This document shows, one piece after another, positions 19,112 to 28,730 of a stretch of DNA of 30,244 bases. The notes beneath the pieces were generated by a model. It was not told the DNA's origin, did no database searches, and saw only the letters and a program-made list of their open reading frames with translations. The DNA comes from Saccoglossus kowalevskii (taxonomy: Eukaryota; Hemichordata; Enteropneusta; Harrimaniidae), in the NCBI RefSeq assembly GCF_000003605.2, contig NW_003144293.1, positions 38,960 to 69,203 of the forward strand, written 5' to 3'. Position 1 is the first letter of the stretch, and the number at the start of each line of letters is the position of its first letter. The position numbers and the translations under genes are program-made.

Positions 19112-19794
19112 TACATTCAAACTCAATAAAAGTACACCCTCTATGGCAAAAATTAGAGCTAAAACATAACAAAATATTGAGGTTACTGATAGATTGTACA
19201 AGAACTGTAATTTCTCATCGAAATCGGTGGATAAACAGTGTGATTCAATCACGCCAAAAATAATTCATTCCTACATCAGTTTTGGAGGGGAAAAAATGAC
19301 CAGAAACATTTGTTTTGGACGCACCACATCTAGATGCGATTGGCCAGTCTGTGACATGTTTACACAATTTTACAGTGTTACGAGGAAACCAGTAGAGTTA
19401 TTGAATGGATTGTTTGTAAACAAGATGTATGCATTCAACTAAGTAGTAGACTACATGATGACTAAGCAATATCTATGAAAGCATTCTATGTCATATTTTG
19501 GCTCCAGTAAGAGTTCATGACAATTAATCTGTACTAAATAAACTAAATTTAACAAATATTACTGCTGTCAACTGATAGAAATTTGATTTCTAAAGATGCA
19601 ATAAATTATTATTTTCTTGGAATTTTTTTCTTTCTTTGTGGTATAACATGTCAGTTCAGATATGGGACCAAGTTCAGATTAGTTTAATTTCTATTTACTT
19701 GCAACTAGTTAAAATTATAAAAAGCAGTTCAGTTTGTTTTCCATGATTCATATGCAACTATACACTGTCTAATCACTGATCAACATCACATACT

Positions 19795-22700
19795 CTAATC
19801 ACTGTCACATGCATCTGATAACAAGTTTGACATTTCCAGCTGTTTGAGTCTTTTTCTCTCCGCCTGCACTAACAAATCAAACGCTGTGACATCTGGGTTG
19901 TGTTCCCCTACTTGGCTGTCCTTTTCAGACTCACAATCACTGTTTGTCCTTGTACTTAAATCTCCTAACAGTTCTGCAATTATATCCTTAGAATGCAGTT
20001 GAATACCATCAGAATTCTGTTGGGACTCTGTGGTAGACAACACATTCATTGACAAATCTTGCTGTGACATTAAGACATCAGATGACATATCAGAGCCAGA
20101 TCCAGCTATACTGGGCTCAGTAATGTTGAAATCTCCTGGTTTATCAGGTAGCTGTTTTCCAGAGTTAAATCCGGATATGCTGGGCACAGCAGTGTTGGTA
20201 TCACCTGGTACATCTGTTATGCTGGGCACAGTAGTGTTGGTATTTCCTGGTTCACCTGGCAGCTGTTCTCCAGAGTTAGATCCTGCTATGCTGAACACAG
20301 CAATGTCGGAATCTCCTGGTTCATCAGCTTTGCTGGACTCAGCAGAGTTGGAATCACCTGGTTCATCTGTTATGCTGGACACAGCAGTGTTTGAATCACC
20401 TGGTTCATCTGTTATGCTGGACTCAGCAGTGTTGGAATTTCCTGGTTCATCTGGTAGCTGTTCTCCAGAGTTAGATCCTGCTATACTAGACACAGCAATG
20501 TCAGAATCTCCTGGTTTGTCAGCTTTGCTGGACTCAGCAGAGTTGGAATCACCTGGTTCATCTGTTATGCTGGACACAGCAGTGTTTGAATCACCTGGTT
20601 CATCTGTTATGCTGGACTCAGCAGTGTTGGTATCTCCTGGTTCATCTGCTATGTTGGACACATTGGCATCACCTGGTTCATCTATTATTCTGGACTCAGC
20701 AGTGTTGGAATCTCCGGGTTCATGTGGTAGCTGTTCTCCATTAGTATCAACTGCACTCCCTACAGATTCATCCTCATGTTGCTCTTCATTGGTCACTTCC
20801 AGTACATCAATTTCAATTTCTTTATTCTTATCTTCCGATGAACTGTTAGGACCAGAAGAACCCACCCTTTCAATTTCTCGTTTGTTCTCACTGTTTGCAG
20901 CTGGCTCTGTTGTATTGCTCTCTGTATCCGAGAGTTTTACTAGACATGTTTCAGCATTCCTATGTCTCTCCTTGTCACGTCTGTGTTTCTTGCTTTTGTG
21001 TTTGTGTTTTCGTTTGTGTTTACCATGTTTTTTTCTTTTCTTACTCTTGTCCTTATAGTGATTCTCTTTTCTTTCATATGTGACTTCAATATCTGAGTCA
21101 CTTGTATATCGAGTGGTATGTCGTTTCTTGTGGTATAAGCTTTTTTGTTTTAATGTGTAAATGTCTTTCAGGGGTTCCTGTCTGCTAAATGAACCCATAA
21201 ACTCAACACTAGAGCTGCGGTGACGATGCTTACGCCTGAAAGACCTGGGAGATCTTGACCGAGAGCGTGAACGCGAACAACCTCTAGTTCTCTGAAAACG
21301 TGAACTTGAATATGATGACATGACGGAGGAATGTGAATGTCGACTGTAAGCAGAGCTATTACTAGAGCGATCTAAATCATGAGCATGATACGATGCTCTA
21401 CCTCTTGATCTGTACTGTCTTTGACTAGTCCAGAGTGGAGACCTTGACCTAGACCTGGACCGACTGTACCTATTATGTGTAGGCCTAAATGATTTACTAG
21501 AAAAGTAATAATTTCTTGATGGCTCATGATCAGAATCAGAATCAGATGAAAAATAAGTGTACGCACCACGAGATCCATGATATCGTACATATTCATAATG
21601 AGGTGCTTCCACATGTTTTGTTTTTCGTTTTCTTTTACCCCCTGGTTTATTTCTGTTGTCAAGGTACCTATTGCGATGTGATTCATCACTGTGGCTACTA
21701 CTTCTATTTCGATTTCTGTCTTGACTGGAACTACAGCTCCTGTATCTATCATAACTCCTATCTCTTTTGCTACGTGTTCTACCTTTCCTACTTTTACTTG
21801 TAGATTTCTCTGAATTTTTTAACTTTTGCTTTGATTTAACTGTCTTTGCGATTTCTCTACTGTTTTTCCCTTCTTTGTCGGAATCAGAGGACAACGTTAT
21901 GATTGCATCTGGAGAGCGTTCGCTAATGGATTTGACAAAACCAACAAACATAACTTCATCAGAGCTATCATTGTCACTTGGAGGCTCCGGATTGTGAGTT
22001 TCTGAAAGTTCGTTTTTCACGGCCATACTTGAAGTAGAAGGTTGGTCGTCTGTGGTAATGGTAGACACGGATGTATGACCTGAATAATCCAAAGCTAGTG
22101 GCATCACACCATCCGAGCTATCACTTGAAACATCAGATAAATCAATGAGTGGCACTGATCTCGAATTAGTTTGGTGTCTGGCAGAGACAGGGCTTTCCGG
22201 TGACTGGTGATTGGAAAGGAAATCATACTGTGTGTGTTGATCATAACCATTCATATCATAGGGCGATCTTGCAAAGTTTACTAGTTCTCGAATGAACTGC
22301 TCAGTTCTGTGATACATAAATGGTCTGAGGTTGTCAAAAAATTCAGGGCCCTCCATGTCCATGACAGGGATGTATGACAAGATTAGGTTTATCATAAACA
22401 TAACAAGGTCTTCATTATTCTGAAACAAGACATTGAGTTCTCTCCTCAACCATGGCACCAATCGATGCAAACAGGCTGCATTCTGCTGAAAAAATGTGCT
22501 AGATATATCCCTGTAACAAGTACGTCTCATAGACGATTCAGTCTGTGCTCGTAAACCAAGAGCATAGACCTGTCTTCGTCTTTCAATAGCAGCTGCCTCA
22601 CGCTGTTCTCTATAAGCACGAGTGTTTGCTCGAGTGGAAGGCAATTGTCGTCTTTGTTGAGCCAGTGCTCTGTCTCGTACAGAAGCAAGAGTTGTACTAT

Positions 22701-23133
22701 ATCTGAAACGCTGCCTGGTAATTTCATCACTGAGTGTATTACTTCTAGATGATGAAAGAAAGTATTGATCATACATCTCATTGGATTTAATGTTATGAAT
22801 AATCGATTTGAAGGATGTTTTGCACAATGGACATGTCGCTTTAACTTTAGACCATTCCATGATGCATACAAAGCAGAACGTGTGAAAACAACCATCGGTA
22901 AACGATTTATTCTCAAACTTTCCAAGACAGATGGAACAGTTATTTTCAGGTGACTTAGATCCATCACTATGAGTTGGTGAGCTAGCCTTGGTGGAAGTCT
23001 TTTTTTTCTCCCTTTTACTGCATGTACTATGCTGTGATTTTGGAGTACTATCAGGCGACATGTCCATTGGTTCCTCCTCTTGAAATTGTGCAGGTTTCTT
23101 TCTGATAGAACGCAACTTCCTTTTAGATGCCAT
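19795..23133 (-). CDS. TOPORS: TOPORS RING E3 ubiquitin/SUMO ligase, 1112 residues
   Basis: TOPORS is a nuclear topoisomerase I- and p53-binding ligase that attaches both ubiquitin and SUMO. The RING is C3HC4 at residues 66-104 (C66, C69, C82, H84, C87, C90, C101, C104). Residues 140-150 are QRFRYSTTLA. The TOPORS-specific block at 207-300 includes YRDISSTFFQQNAACLHRLV, PWLRRELNVLF, NLRPFMYHRTEQFI and NFARSPYDMNGYDQH. SIM-like hydrophobic-acidic motifs occur at 394-400 (VMFVGFV) and 411-419 (IITLSSDSD). RS-rich stretches are at 457-640, a Lys-rich basic tract (likely NLS) at 694-724, and an acidic repeat array at 798-1014. Human TOPORS is about 1045 residues, so the length fits. The start has ACCATGG context 37 bases after a 3' splice site. 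The coding region is one exon, as for most of human TOPORS. It converges with KAT14 and diverges from SMIM27. Confidence 0.97.
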   Translation of the reverse strand: MASKRKLRSIRKKPAQFQEEEPMDMSPDSTPKSQHSTCSKREKKKTSTKASSPTHSDGSKSPENNCSICLGKFENKSFTDGCFHTFCFVCIMEWSKVKATCPLCKTSFKSIIHNIKSNEMYDQYFLSSSRSNTLSDEITRQRFRYSTTLASVRDRALAQQRRQLPSTRANTRAYREQREAAAIERRRQVYALGLRAQTESSMRRTCYRDISSTFFQQNAACLHRLVPWLRRELNVLFQNNEDLVMFMINLILSYIPVMDMEGPEFFDNLRPFMYHRTEQFIRELVNFARSPYDMNGYDQHTQYDFLSNHQSPESPVSARHQTNSRSVPLIDLSDVSSDSSDGVMPLALDYSGHTSVSTITTDDQPSTSSMAVKNELSETHNPEPPSDNDSSDEVMFVGFVKSISERSPDAIITLSSDSDKEGKNSREIAKTVKSKQKLKNSEKSTSKSRKGRTRSKRDRSYDRYRSCSSSQDRNRNRSSSHSDESHRNRYLDNRNKPGGKRKRKTKHVEAPHYEYVRYHGSRGAYTYFSSDSDSDHEPSRNYYFSSKSFRPTHNRYSRSRSRSRSPLWTSQRQYRSRGRASYHAHDLDRSSNSSAYSRHSHSSVMSSYSSSRFQRTRGCSRSRSRSRSPRSFRRKHRHRSSSVEFMGSFSRQEPLKDIYTLKQKSLYHKKRHTTRYTSDSDIEVTYERKENHYKDKSKKRKKHGKHKRKHKHKSKKHRRDKERHRNAETCLVKLSDTESNTTEPAANSENKREIERVGSSGPNSSSEDKNKEIEIDVLEVTNEEQHEDESVGSAVDTNGEQLPHEPGDSNTAESRIIDEPGDANVSNIADEPGDTNTAESSITDEPGDSNTAVSSITDEPGDSNSAESSKADKPGDSDIAVSSIAGSNSGEQLPDEPGNSNTAESSITDEPGDSNTAVSSITDEPGDSNSAESSKADEPGDSDIAVFSIAGSNSGEQLPGEPGNTNTTVPSITDVPGDTNTAVPSISGFNSGKQLPDKPGDFNITEPSIAGSGSDMSSDVLMSQQDLSMNVLSTTESQQNSDGIQLHSKDIIAELLGDLSTRTNSDCESEKDSQVGEHNPDVTAFDLLVQAERKRLKQLEMSNLLSDACDSD
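20092..20742 (-). repeat. In-frame 14-residue repeat array in TOPORS C-terminal region
   Basis: Residues 798-1014 consist of DEPGDSNTAESSIT-type units of 14 residues. Every fourth unit or so is followed by GSNSGEQLP, giving a 65-residue higher-order unit. Residues 830-894 and 895-959 (20646-20452 and 20451-20257, 195 bp each) are almost identical. The array is acidic, Ser-rich and predicted disordered. I do not recall it in vertebrate TOPORS. Confidence 0.93.
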
Positions 23134-23170
23134 GGTGTATAGTCTTTAAGTAGTAGTTCTTTTAATGGAC
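23134..23170 (-). other. TOPORS: TOPORS 5'UTR part of the main exon, with 3' splice site
   Basis: On the minus strand ACTTTAATTTCAG precedes GTCCATTAAAAGAAC at 23170, a plausible acceptor. It is 37 bases before the ATG and implies a spliced 5' leader. Confidence 0.65.
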
Positions 23171-26112
23171 CTGAAATTAAAGTATAAAACATATTAGTTT
23201 TAGGTCAGATATCGTGGTCAAAATGTAGAACTTTCTATTTCTGTAAGGGTTTTACATTTAACATTTTATCTTGGGACAAAACTGGTAGCTGTATGATTAC
23301 GATTGATAGTTTATTACTTAGTTTTGGTAACTGAAGCCATGCACACAATGCAAATACAGTTATAGTATAAGAAGTCATACTTTAATGACCCTTTATAAAT
23401 TAAATTAAATAAAATTCTTGGTTTTATGCACATAATTATGGTTATGCACTTCATATCGAGCAAATACGGTGTGTGTGTTGGGGGAAGGGGTGGTAAATAA
23501 ACCATTGAGTTAGGTATGCTACTTATTACAGACCATCTGGTGTATGCTCTATAAGAGTTGGAAATAGGTTATGAGAAGGAGAGGATGTATGTAAGGGTGC
23601 CTCTGGAGGGTAGTTGCGAGTCGAAAAGGTGAGGCACAATTTTGTCTATATGCCACATGCACATGTACGCAAATCAGCTAGACTTGTGTTCGGGCTTGCA
23701 TATACATGTAGCTTACTAATTACATAAAATATGGAGGTAACAAATATGTTGAAAATACAGCAAAATTCATTGCAGTTCATCAAATGGATAGTGACACCAT
23801 TTGTATTTTTAATTAAAGGAACCAAAATAAAGTAGTGTCTAGACATAACACACACTGACTCAAAGAAAGTCTGAGACAATGTAGCCGATAATTATTATAA
23901 ACATGTATGACATTGATTGCTCTAAATGCAATAAGTCACACTAGTTGTCACGATGTGTTGATAAACATGCACCACCCATTCAATCACAGATCCTAAGTGA
24001 TACAACATTATACCGGCTGTACTACTGATAGGCTTTCAACTTTTATTTGAGTAAATCACCAAATAAAATGTATGTGTATCAAATATGTTGAGAATAAATA
24101 AAATGGATATGAGTGTTGTAATGACCGGCAATAGCCACATATTTATTTGAATTCTGCATTTATTTTAAATAGCAAAAACATTTAAATTTGTTTACAGTGA
24201 AACAATTCTGCGATTGGATCAGACATTCCTACATGTACAATGTACTACCATATGTATACATAGCTGTCATTATAATTTAAAAAATAATCCTTTATAAAAG
24301 ATAAGCATTATAATGGTCCTGTACATCAGAGATAGACACCAATGCCCAACATTTGTCAATGAATACAATCATGCAAAAGTGTGAAAATATTTACGGCTCC
24401 CTTGGTGACCTTGACATTAAAAACAACAGGATTCAACTTCCTAACTTATCTACTGTTATTTCCAATGCACACCGGGCTGGAAAATAATAATAATAGTTTT
24501 AAAAAGTGTCCAGTCTTTCGACTAGCTCTTTCAGTCGAACCAAAGGCGATACATGTAAAAAATTTAATTATCACCGTGAATTTCTGATCACAGTAACGAG
24601 AGTCAGTCACTGAACAGAACATCATTTTCACCTCTTACAAGGACTGCAGACAGCATTTTATAATTATACATGTACATTGTATATAGGTATGAGTCTCCTT
24701 TGATTCAAGCGCTTTTCACACCAATGACTGTTTGATGGCCAAAGCTTGTCAGAGACTACATGTAGCAGAGTCAATTGATAGCGCTCAAAATTGTTGTGCA
24801 TTAACTTGAAAAGTATTACAAAAATTCCACATAATTAGATAAAAAGAAGCCTAATAATTGAGTGGGTCACTGTTTTGGTGAGCGTCTTTTTTTTATTCAT
24901 AAACCAGCCATAAACCAATATAATAATAATATAATAATAATGAATTTATTGCATCCTTAGAAATATTTTCCATTGGTTGACAGCAATAAAATGTTAGTAA
25001 TAAAGTACAATACATATAAAACTAAAGTAAAATGTCAGTTATTGTTATTTCTGATTCCAAATATTTTGTATAAGTATTCACCAACCTGTCTTATTAGTAT
25101 GAGTATTGAACTCATAATATATTTAAATATCTGGTCATCACTTTTCAATTCTTCTGGAATATTGATATTATTAAATAACTTTTGTCTTTCTGTTTGGTAC
25201 CTAAGACATTCCATGAAGAAATTTTCAATTTTGATCTGGAAACATTGCTTACATAGTCTTCTAAGGTATTTTGGGTTGGGTCTGTCTACCATTCTCAATT
25301 TCTAATACATGACTGCTTATTCTGAAACGAGTCATTATGATTTTATGTTTCAGATTACATAAGAGCAAATATGGTTCAAAAGTGTACGAGTCTTTAAACT
25401 TGATATACGTTCTCAGTTTTCTATTATCATTTGTTACACTCAACTTCCAGAACTCTACATACCTTTGTCGGATGTTTTTTCGTAAGTTTTTTATTTTACT
25501 GTGTGGTAATTTTTGAGGTATGACAGACGCGACAAGTTTGTAGTATATTCGGAGACCATATTTTTTACTGATGTAAACCTATTTCAATTTTGTTGTTTTT
25601 GTTCTTCAAAGGCTTGTTTTGTAATATTACAGTCTGGTAAGGCACTAATACGATACCAGTATTTAATGAGATTTTCTGAATATCTACGAGTAATGGAAAT
25701 TTACAAAGTTCAGCTCTGCATGCTGCATTTGAGGAGAATTTACTCACACCCACCCTCAAAATGCGAAACAGTAGTTTGCTGCTGGATTGTTCTACGTGCT
25801 CACATACCTCATATATTTCACACGATCCTTGGGTTATCTATTGAAACACATCTCCGTATTGAGTGTCTTTGTCGCGTTCGAGACCTACATTTTCCCCAGG
25901 TCTGATGTATTCGCCGGATTTTGTGATTGGAAGGAGTCCACCATATTCAGAATGATAGTTCATCTGTTTCCGTAGTACTCATCATGACATTGCAGGAGAA
26001 GTGAGTCATATAAATAAACGAATGATAACGTGACGTGTATAGGCAATGATTTGTTGTCATTTGACTGTGTCTTGCTATATTCCTCAGTTAATTCTCACCG
26101 TTAGACACTCAC
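23171..26112 (-). other. TOPORS first intron (inferred)
   Basis: Bounded by the donor AAG|gtgagt (26112 downward) and the acceptor before 23170. The LINE fragment at 24.9-25.9 kb lies inside it, in the same direction as TOPORS. The remainder (23200-24900) is AT-rich with several TACATGTA palindromes and no gene that I can support. Confidence 0.6.
24919..25900 (-). mobile_element. Decayed LINE, reverse transcriptase C-terminal region plus tail
   Basis: Several minus-strand frames join into a typical non-LTR C-terminal part: ILRVGVSKFSSNAACRAELC, KFPLLVDIQK, then TRFRISSHVLEIENGR, PKIPRRLCKQCFQ-like sequence and ENFFMECLRYQTERQKLF. The HVLxIExGR...C-x2-C...EC pattern is characteristic. Frameshifts separate the pieces, so it is dead. 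The tail is (ATT)n near 24919-24940. The long plus-strand ORF at 25513-25905 is its antisense shadow. Confidence 0.75.
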
Positions 26113-26116
26113 CTTA

Positions 26117-26164
26117 TCATTTAATAATATGATCGTGAACGAACTCATCAACCCAGTCGTCCAT
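26117..26164 (-). CDS. Possible 15-residue upstream ORF in TOPORS leader
   Basis: ATG at 26164 (AAAATGG context: A at -3, G at +4) reads MDDWVDEFVHDHIIK, then TGA at 26119-26117, four bases before the donor. If transcription starts upstream of 26164 it would be a strong-context uORF that could lower TOPORS translation. If transcription starts downstream it is meaningless. Confidence 0.3.
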   Translation of the reverse strand: MDDWVDEFVHDHIIK

Positions 26165-26420
26165 TTTGCCTGACAATACCTGACAAGCGCATGCGCGAAG
26201 GCTAACTCGATATTTGGTTACTTGTAACAATGACTATGATTGGTCGTTTATTGAATTCGTTGACACAATAACCAATCATGATGAGTGTTTTACGGTGTAG
26301 TTAAAAAGACAAGCTCCTTTTTGCCTGTTGGCATAGTTTGTAGCCGTTGGTTATTTATTTGTTATGGTCCATGATTTTTAATACATACTGACATTATCAT
26401 GACTTTGTGACATAGAAACC
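26150..26420. promoter_or_regulatory. Bidirectional TOPORS/SMIM27 promoter
   Basis: A perfect NRF1-type palindrome GCGCATGCGC lies at 26187-26196. CCAAT boxes occur in opposite orientations at 26239-26243 (ATTGG) and 26272-26276 (CCAAT), 33 bases apart. CpG-containing words cluster near 26150-26210 in otherwise CpG-poor DNA, and I saw no TATA box. NRF1 and NF-Y sites are characteristic of divergent housekeeping promoters. About 250 bases separate the two inferred first exons. Confidence 0.7.
26187..26196. promoter_or_regulatory. NRF1-type palindromic site
   Basis: GCGCATGCGC, the exact core of the NRF1 consensus, sits at the start of the inferred TOPORS leader. Binding is inferred from the motif only. 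Confidence 0.6.
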
Positions 26421-26468
26421 ATGGATATTATTGTGAGTAAGAAAGCCACGGAAATCATAGTTGCTTTG
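26421..26468 (+). CDS. SMIM27: SMIM27 exon 1
   Basis: 16 codons, MDIIVSKKATEIIVAL, ending in phase 0 at gtaagt. Short upstream ATGs (26363, 26399) are each closed within a few codons, so this is the first productive start. Confidence 0.8.
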
Positions 26469-27586
26469 GTAAGTGGATGTCAGATGTACTTTAATTAAAA
26501 ACTGTTTTCGCTGTTCCTTGGCTCGAGAGGGATTATACCCCCCCCCCCCTTCGATTGGGGAAAGAGTTCCTTCAGGCCCCCTCACCCATAACCTGAACCC
26601 TAACCCTAACAATCCGACCCCCAAATGTAATTCAATATGCCCCTCCAAATTAAACTTTATTGTATTTTAGTCAAAATCCTATAGCGGATACGATATCAAT
26701 AAAGGTTATTATTATAAATGAAGGAGGGGTAGTGGATGGAGGGGCAGGAATAGGATTAGAGTTGTGCGTGAGGGGACCATAAGGAACTCTTGTCTCAATT
26801 GAAAATCCCTCTACAGAGGCCGCGGCACGAAATTGTGCATGAGGGGACGAGATCTGCTCGGGGGGGGGGGGCATGCTCCCCTTAACAATTTAAAAATCTA
26901 GACCTTCTGAAACGTCATTCCCTGCATTTTGAGAGGTTTCAGCTCTACATTACCCATGAAACAAGTGACAGTGAACAAGACACACAGTCAGAGGAAGTCA
27001 TTTTTTCACAACAGTGACTATGATGTCACACTTTACCAATAATCCTTTGCTGGAGAATCAAGATGCCAGACTACACAATACTAATGAAAAGTTGAATATC
27101 TAAAGAATGAAAAGTATTATAAAAAAAAAAAGTAAATTGCATTTTCCTACATTTGTGGAGCTCTTTCATCTAGGAGCATTACATATATATATATATATAG
27201 TTTGCCAGGACTTTAATTACCAGTCTTGAATATGAGCTGGTACAACCCACACGGCCAAGTTTCTCCAGTTTATGCCCTTGTATTTAATAATACTGTTGAG
27301 GGCAATGTACCAGTAACGACAAAAAAACAAAACAAAAACACTCTGGCTGTCAACATTTGTACTTGCAATCTGCATGCACCCTTGACATTCAATGTCAAAA
27401 GTGTTGCCTATATAATTTTTGTTGAAAAAAAAGTGTCACACCATATTACCAGTTGTTAATATATAAACCTCATCTTCTCAGTTCCTAGCAGCTTTGGTGC
27501 TTTTCGCATGGGGATGTGTGATATATGCTGGTAGGTTTGCCGCATACCAGACGTATCCAGAATTAGCAGAGCCTCCGGAATGGTAA
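26421..27586 (+). CDS. SMIM27: SMIM27-like small integral membrane protein, two exons, 50 residues
   Basis: Exon 1 is 26421-26468 (AACCATGG start context; donor TTG|gtaagt) and exon 2 is 27482-27586 (acceptor cttctcag; stop TAA). The joined protein begins MDIIVSKKATEIIVAL, has a membrane segment FLAALVLFAWGCVIYAG (about residues 12-33) and ends with a polar tail PELAEPPEW. As I recall human SMIM27 (about 55 residues, once called TOPORS-AS1), it has the same SWGCIIYA-type motif at the same position and lies head-to-head with TOPORS. Motif, length and synteny agree, so I call it an orthologue. Its function is not established from sequence; it could be an ER or mitochondrial membrane microprotein. 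Confidence 0.82.
26515..26825. repeat. Imperfect fold-back repeat, copy 2, with telomere-like CCCTAA
   Basis: The left arm has GAGAGGGATTATACCCC, GAGTTCCTTCAGGCCCCCTC, GAACCCTAACCCTAAC and ATATGCCCCTCC. The right arm reads back GAGGGGCAG, TAGGATTAGAGTTGTG, GAGGGGACC, AAGGAACTC and AAAATCCCTCTAC. It is related to the copy at 1377-1575. It lies in the SMIM27 intron, followed at about 26860 by a G run and GCATGCTCCCC. Confidence 0.6.
26860..27200. other. SMIM27 intron: homopolymer and AT microsatellite, no gene
   Basis: A G run of about 12 is at 26859-26870, an A run at 27120 and a (TA)n microsatellite near 27183-27199. The 77-residue ORF that follows (27226-27459) has no recognisable similarity and lies wholly in the intron. 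Confidence 0.6.
27482..27586 (+). CDS. SMIM27: SMIM27 exon 2
   Basis: 34 codons plus TAA. It begins FLAALVLFAWGCVIYAG, continues RFAAYQTYPELAEPPEW, and is preceded by a pyrimidine-rich acceptor (CATCTTCTCAG). It carries most of the membrane segment and the diagnostic WGCVIYA motif. Confidence 0.83.
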   Translation, partial: FLAALVLFAWGCVIYAGRFAAYQTYPELAEPPEW

Positions 27587-28728
27587 AACTATCCACAGAT
27601 ACTGTTGACGATGATGGAACAGCTTATTATTTCTGAGAAAATGGAATTTAAGAGATGAGCTTGGAGATAATGTACAGATTTAGTATCCACTGTGCTGCTG
27701 CTACAATGGGACATACTAAGCCATCATATACGGTGAACACTTGAAACTTACAAATAGTCCACAATATGTCAAGAGATAATCCCTGCATCTGCATCAACCA
27801 CTCATTAATTGGTTATTATATATTACAAAATATGTGAGCTACCAGTTACAACCATATCGGTTTACATTCTGCATAAAGACAGACTATCTAGTGTGGGTCA
27901 TGGAAATAAACACAATCCCATTTACAATGTCACATGACCAAGAGTGGTATAACTGTATTTAAATTCAAGGTGTTCTTAAAAACTTATGAACTACATGTAC
28001 ACCATACATTTTATACCAGTAATGTACCTTTTAATTAACGCCAGAGCATGATAGAGCACAAAAACCTATAATTTTGAATAAGCAAGAGCTCAATTCCTTA
28101 TCAATAAACCCAATACATTATGCAATTCAGTCACAGCCATATTTTTCTTGAAATATATTGCATGTTCTGAATACCAGTATTATTACCAGGTCTTTTCAAA
28201 CTTATATATATGCCTGCATTATGGGAAACAAAATAATAAATTAATAAGGTAATTAATCAATTTACACCTCTTTAATATGTTAATAAGCCACATACTTTAA
28301 TTTGTTGATATTTGAGCACAAATTGCATACGCTATAAGCAACATTTAGAGCCATTGATATGGATTGTGTTAAAGTGTTGGTTTCTAAAATTGGGTAATAT
28401 TTAACTTGACTGTGTTCTTTAGTTGTAGTCTAATTATCAGTAGTTAGATTTGGACACAGATAAAATTTGTACTTTATAGGTGTTCATTCCGTAATTGGAA
28501 CATGATAAGTAGTTGCAATGACAACAGAATGAAAAGGAATATTAAACATGTATTAAGGGTAAAAAAAAGATTTTCTTTTCCATCATCACACACATCATTT
28601 TATTCATGTATATGGTAGATAGGAAAATGTTTTTCTGTTTGGAGAGTGTTTTGTAGACCCAAATCAACCTTTAATACAAGTATTTGAAAGCATTACCAGT
28701 ATGTAATAAATGTTAAACATGAAACATA
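27587..28728 (+). other. SMIM27 3'UTR and intergenic sequence
   Basis: The first AATAAA after the stop is at 27905-27910, giving a 3'UTR of about 330 bases. The remainder to 28728 is AT-rich with no gene or repeat that I recognise. Confidence 0.45.
27905..27910 (+). terminator. Polyadenylation signal candidate for SMIM27
   Basis: AATAAA about 320 bases after the SMIM27 stop codon, the first exact hexamer on the plus strand after the stop. Confidence 0.45.
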
Positions 28729-28730
28729 TA

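Larger units (their letters stand above)
26113..26200 (-). other. TOPORS: TOPORS probable non-coding first exon (5' end approximate)
   Basis: The minus-strand donor GATAAG|GTGAGT falls after 26113 and is the best donor consensus upstream of TOPORS. It lies in the CpG-bearing promoter shared with SMIM27. The transcription start is not visible; 26200 is an outer guess. A short ORF ends inside this exon. Confidence 0.55.

Noticed and set aside
20030-21058. 342-residue plus-strand ORF, rich in SPGSS...MLDTAV repeats
   Set aside because: It is exactly antisense to the TOPORS repeat array. The tandem repeat and lack of stop codons in that phase explain the open frame; no similarity of its own.
22527-23192. 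221-residue minus-strand ORF overlapping the TOPORS N-terminus
   Set aside because: It is a shifted frame of the RING-containing coding region and starts in the intron upstream of the acceptor. The TOPORS frame has clear family similarity; this one has none.
25513-25905. 130-residue plus-strand ORF
   Set aside because: It is antisense to a decayed LINE whose minus frames show the RAELCKFPL and HVLEIENGR motifs.
27226-27459. 77-residue ORF in the SMIM27 intron
   Set aside because: No recognisable domain; it lies between two well-supported exons of SMIM27 and ends in A-rich intron sequence.
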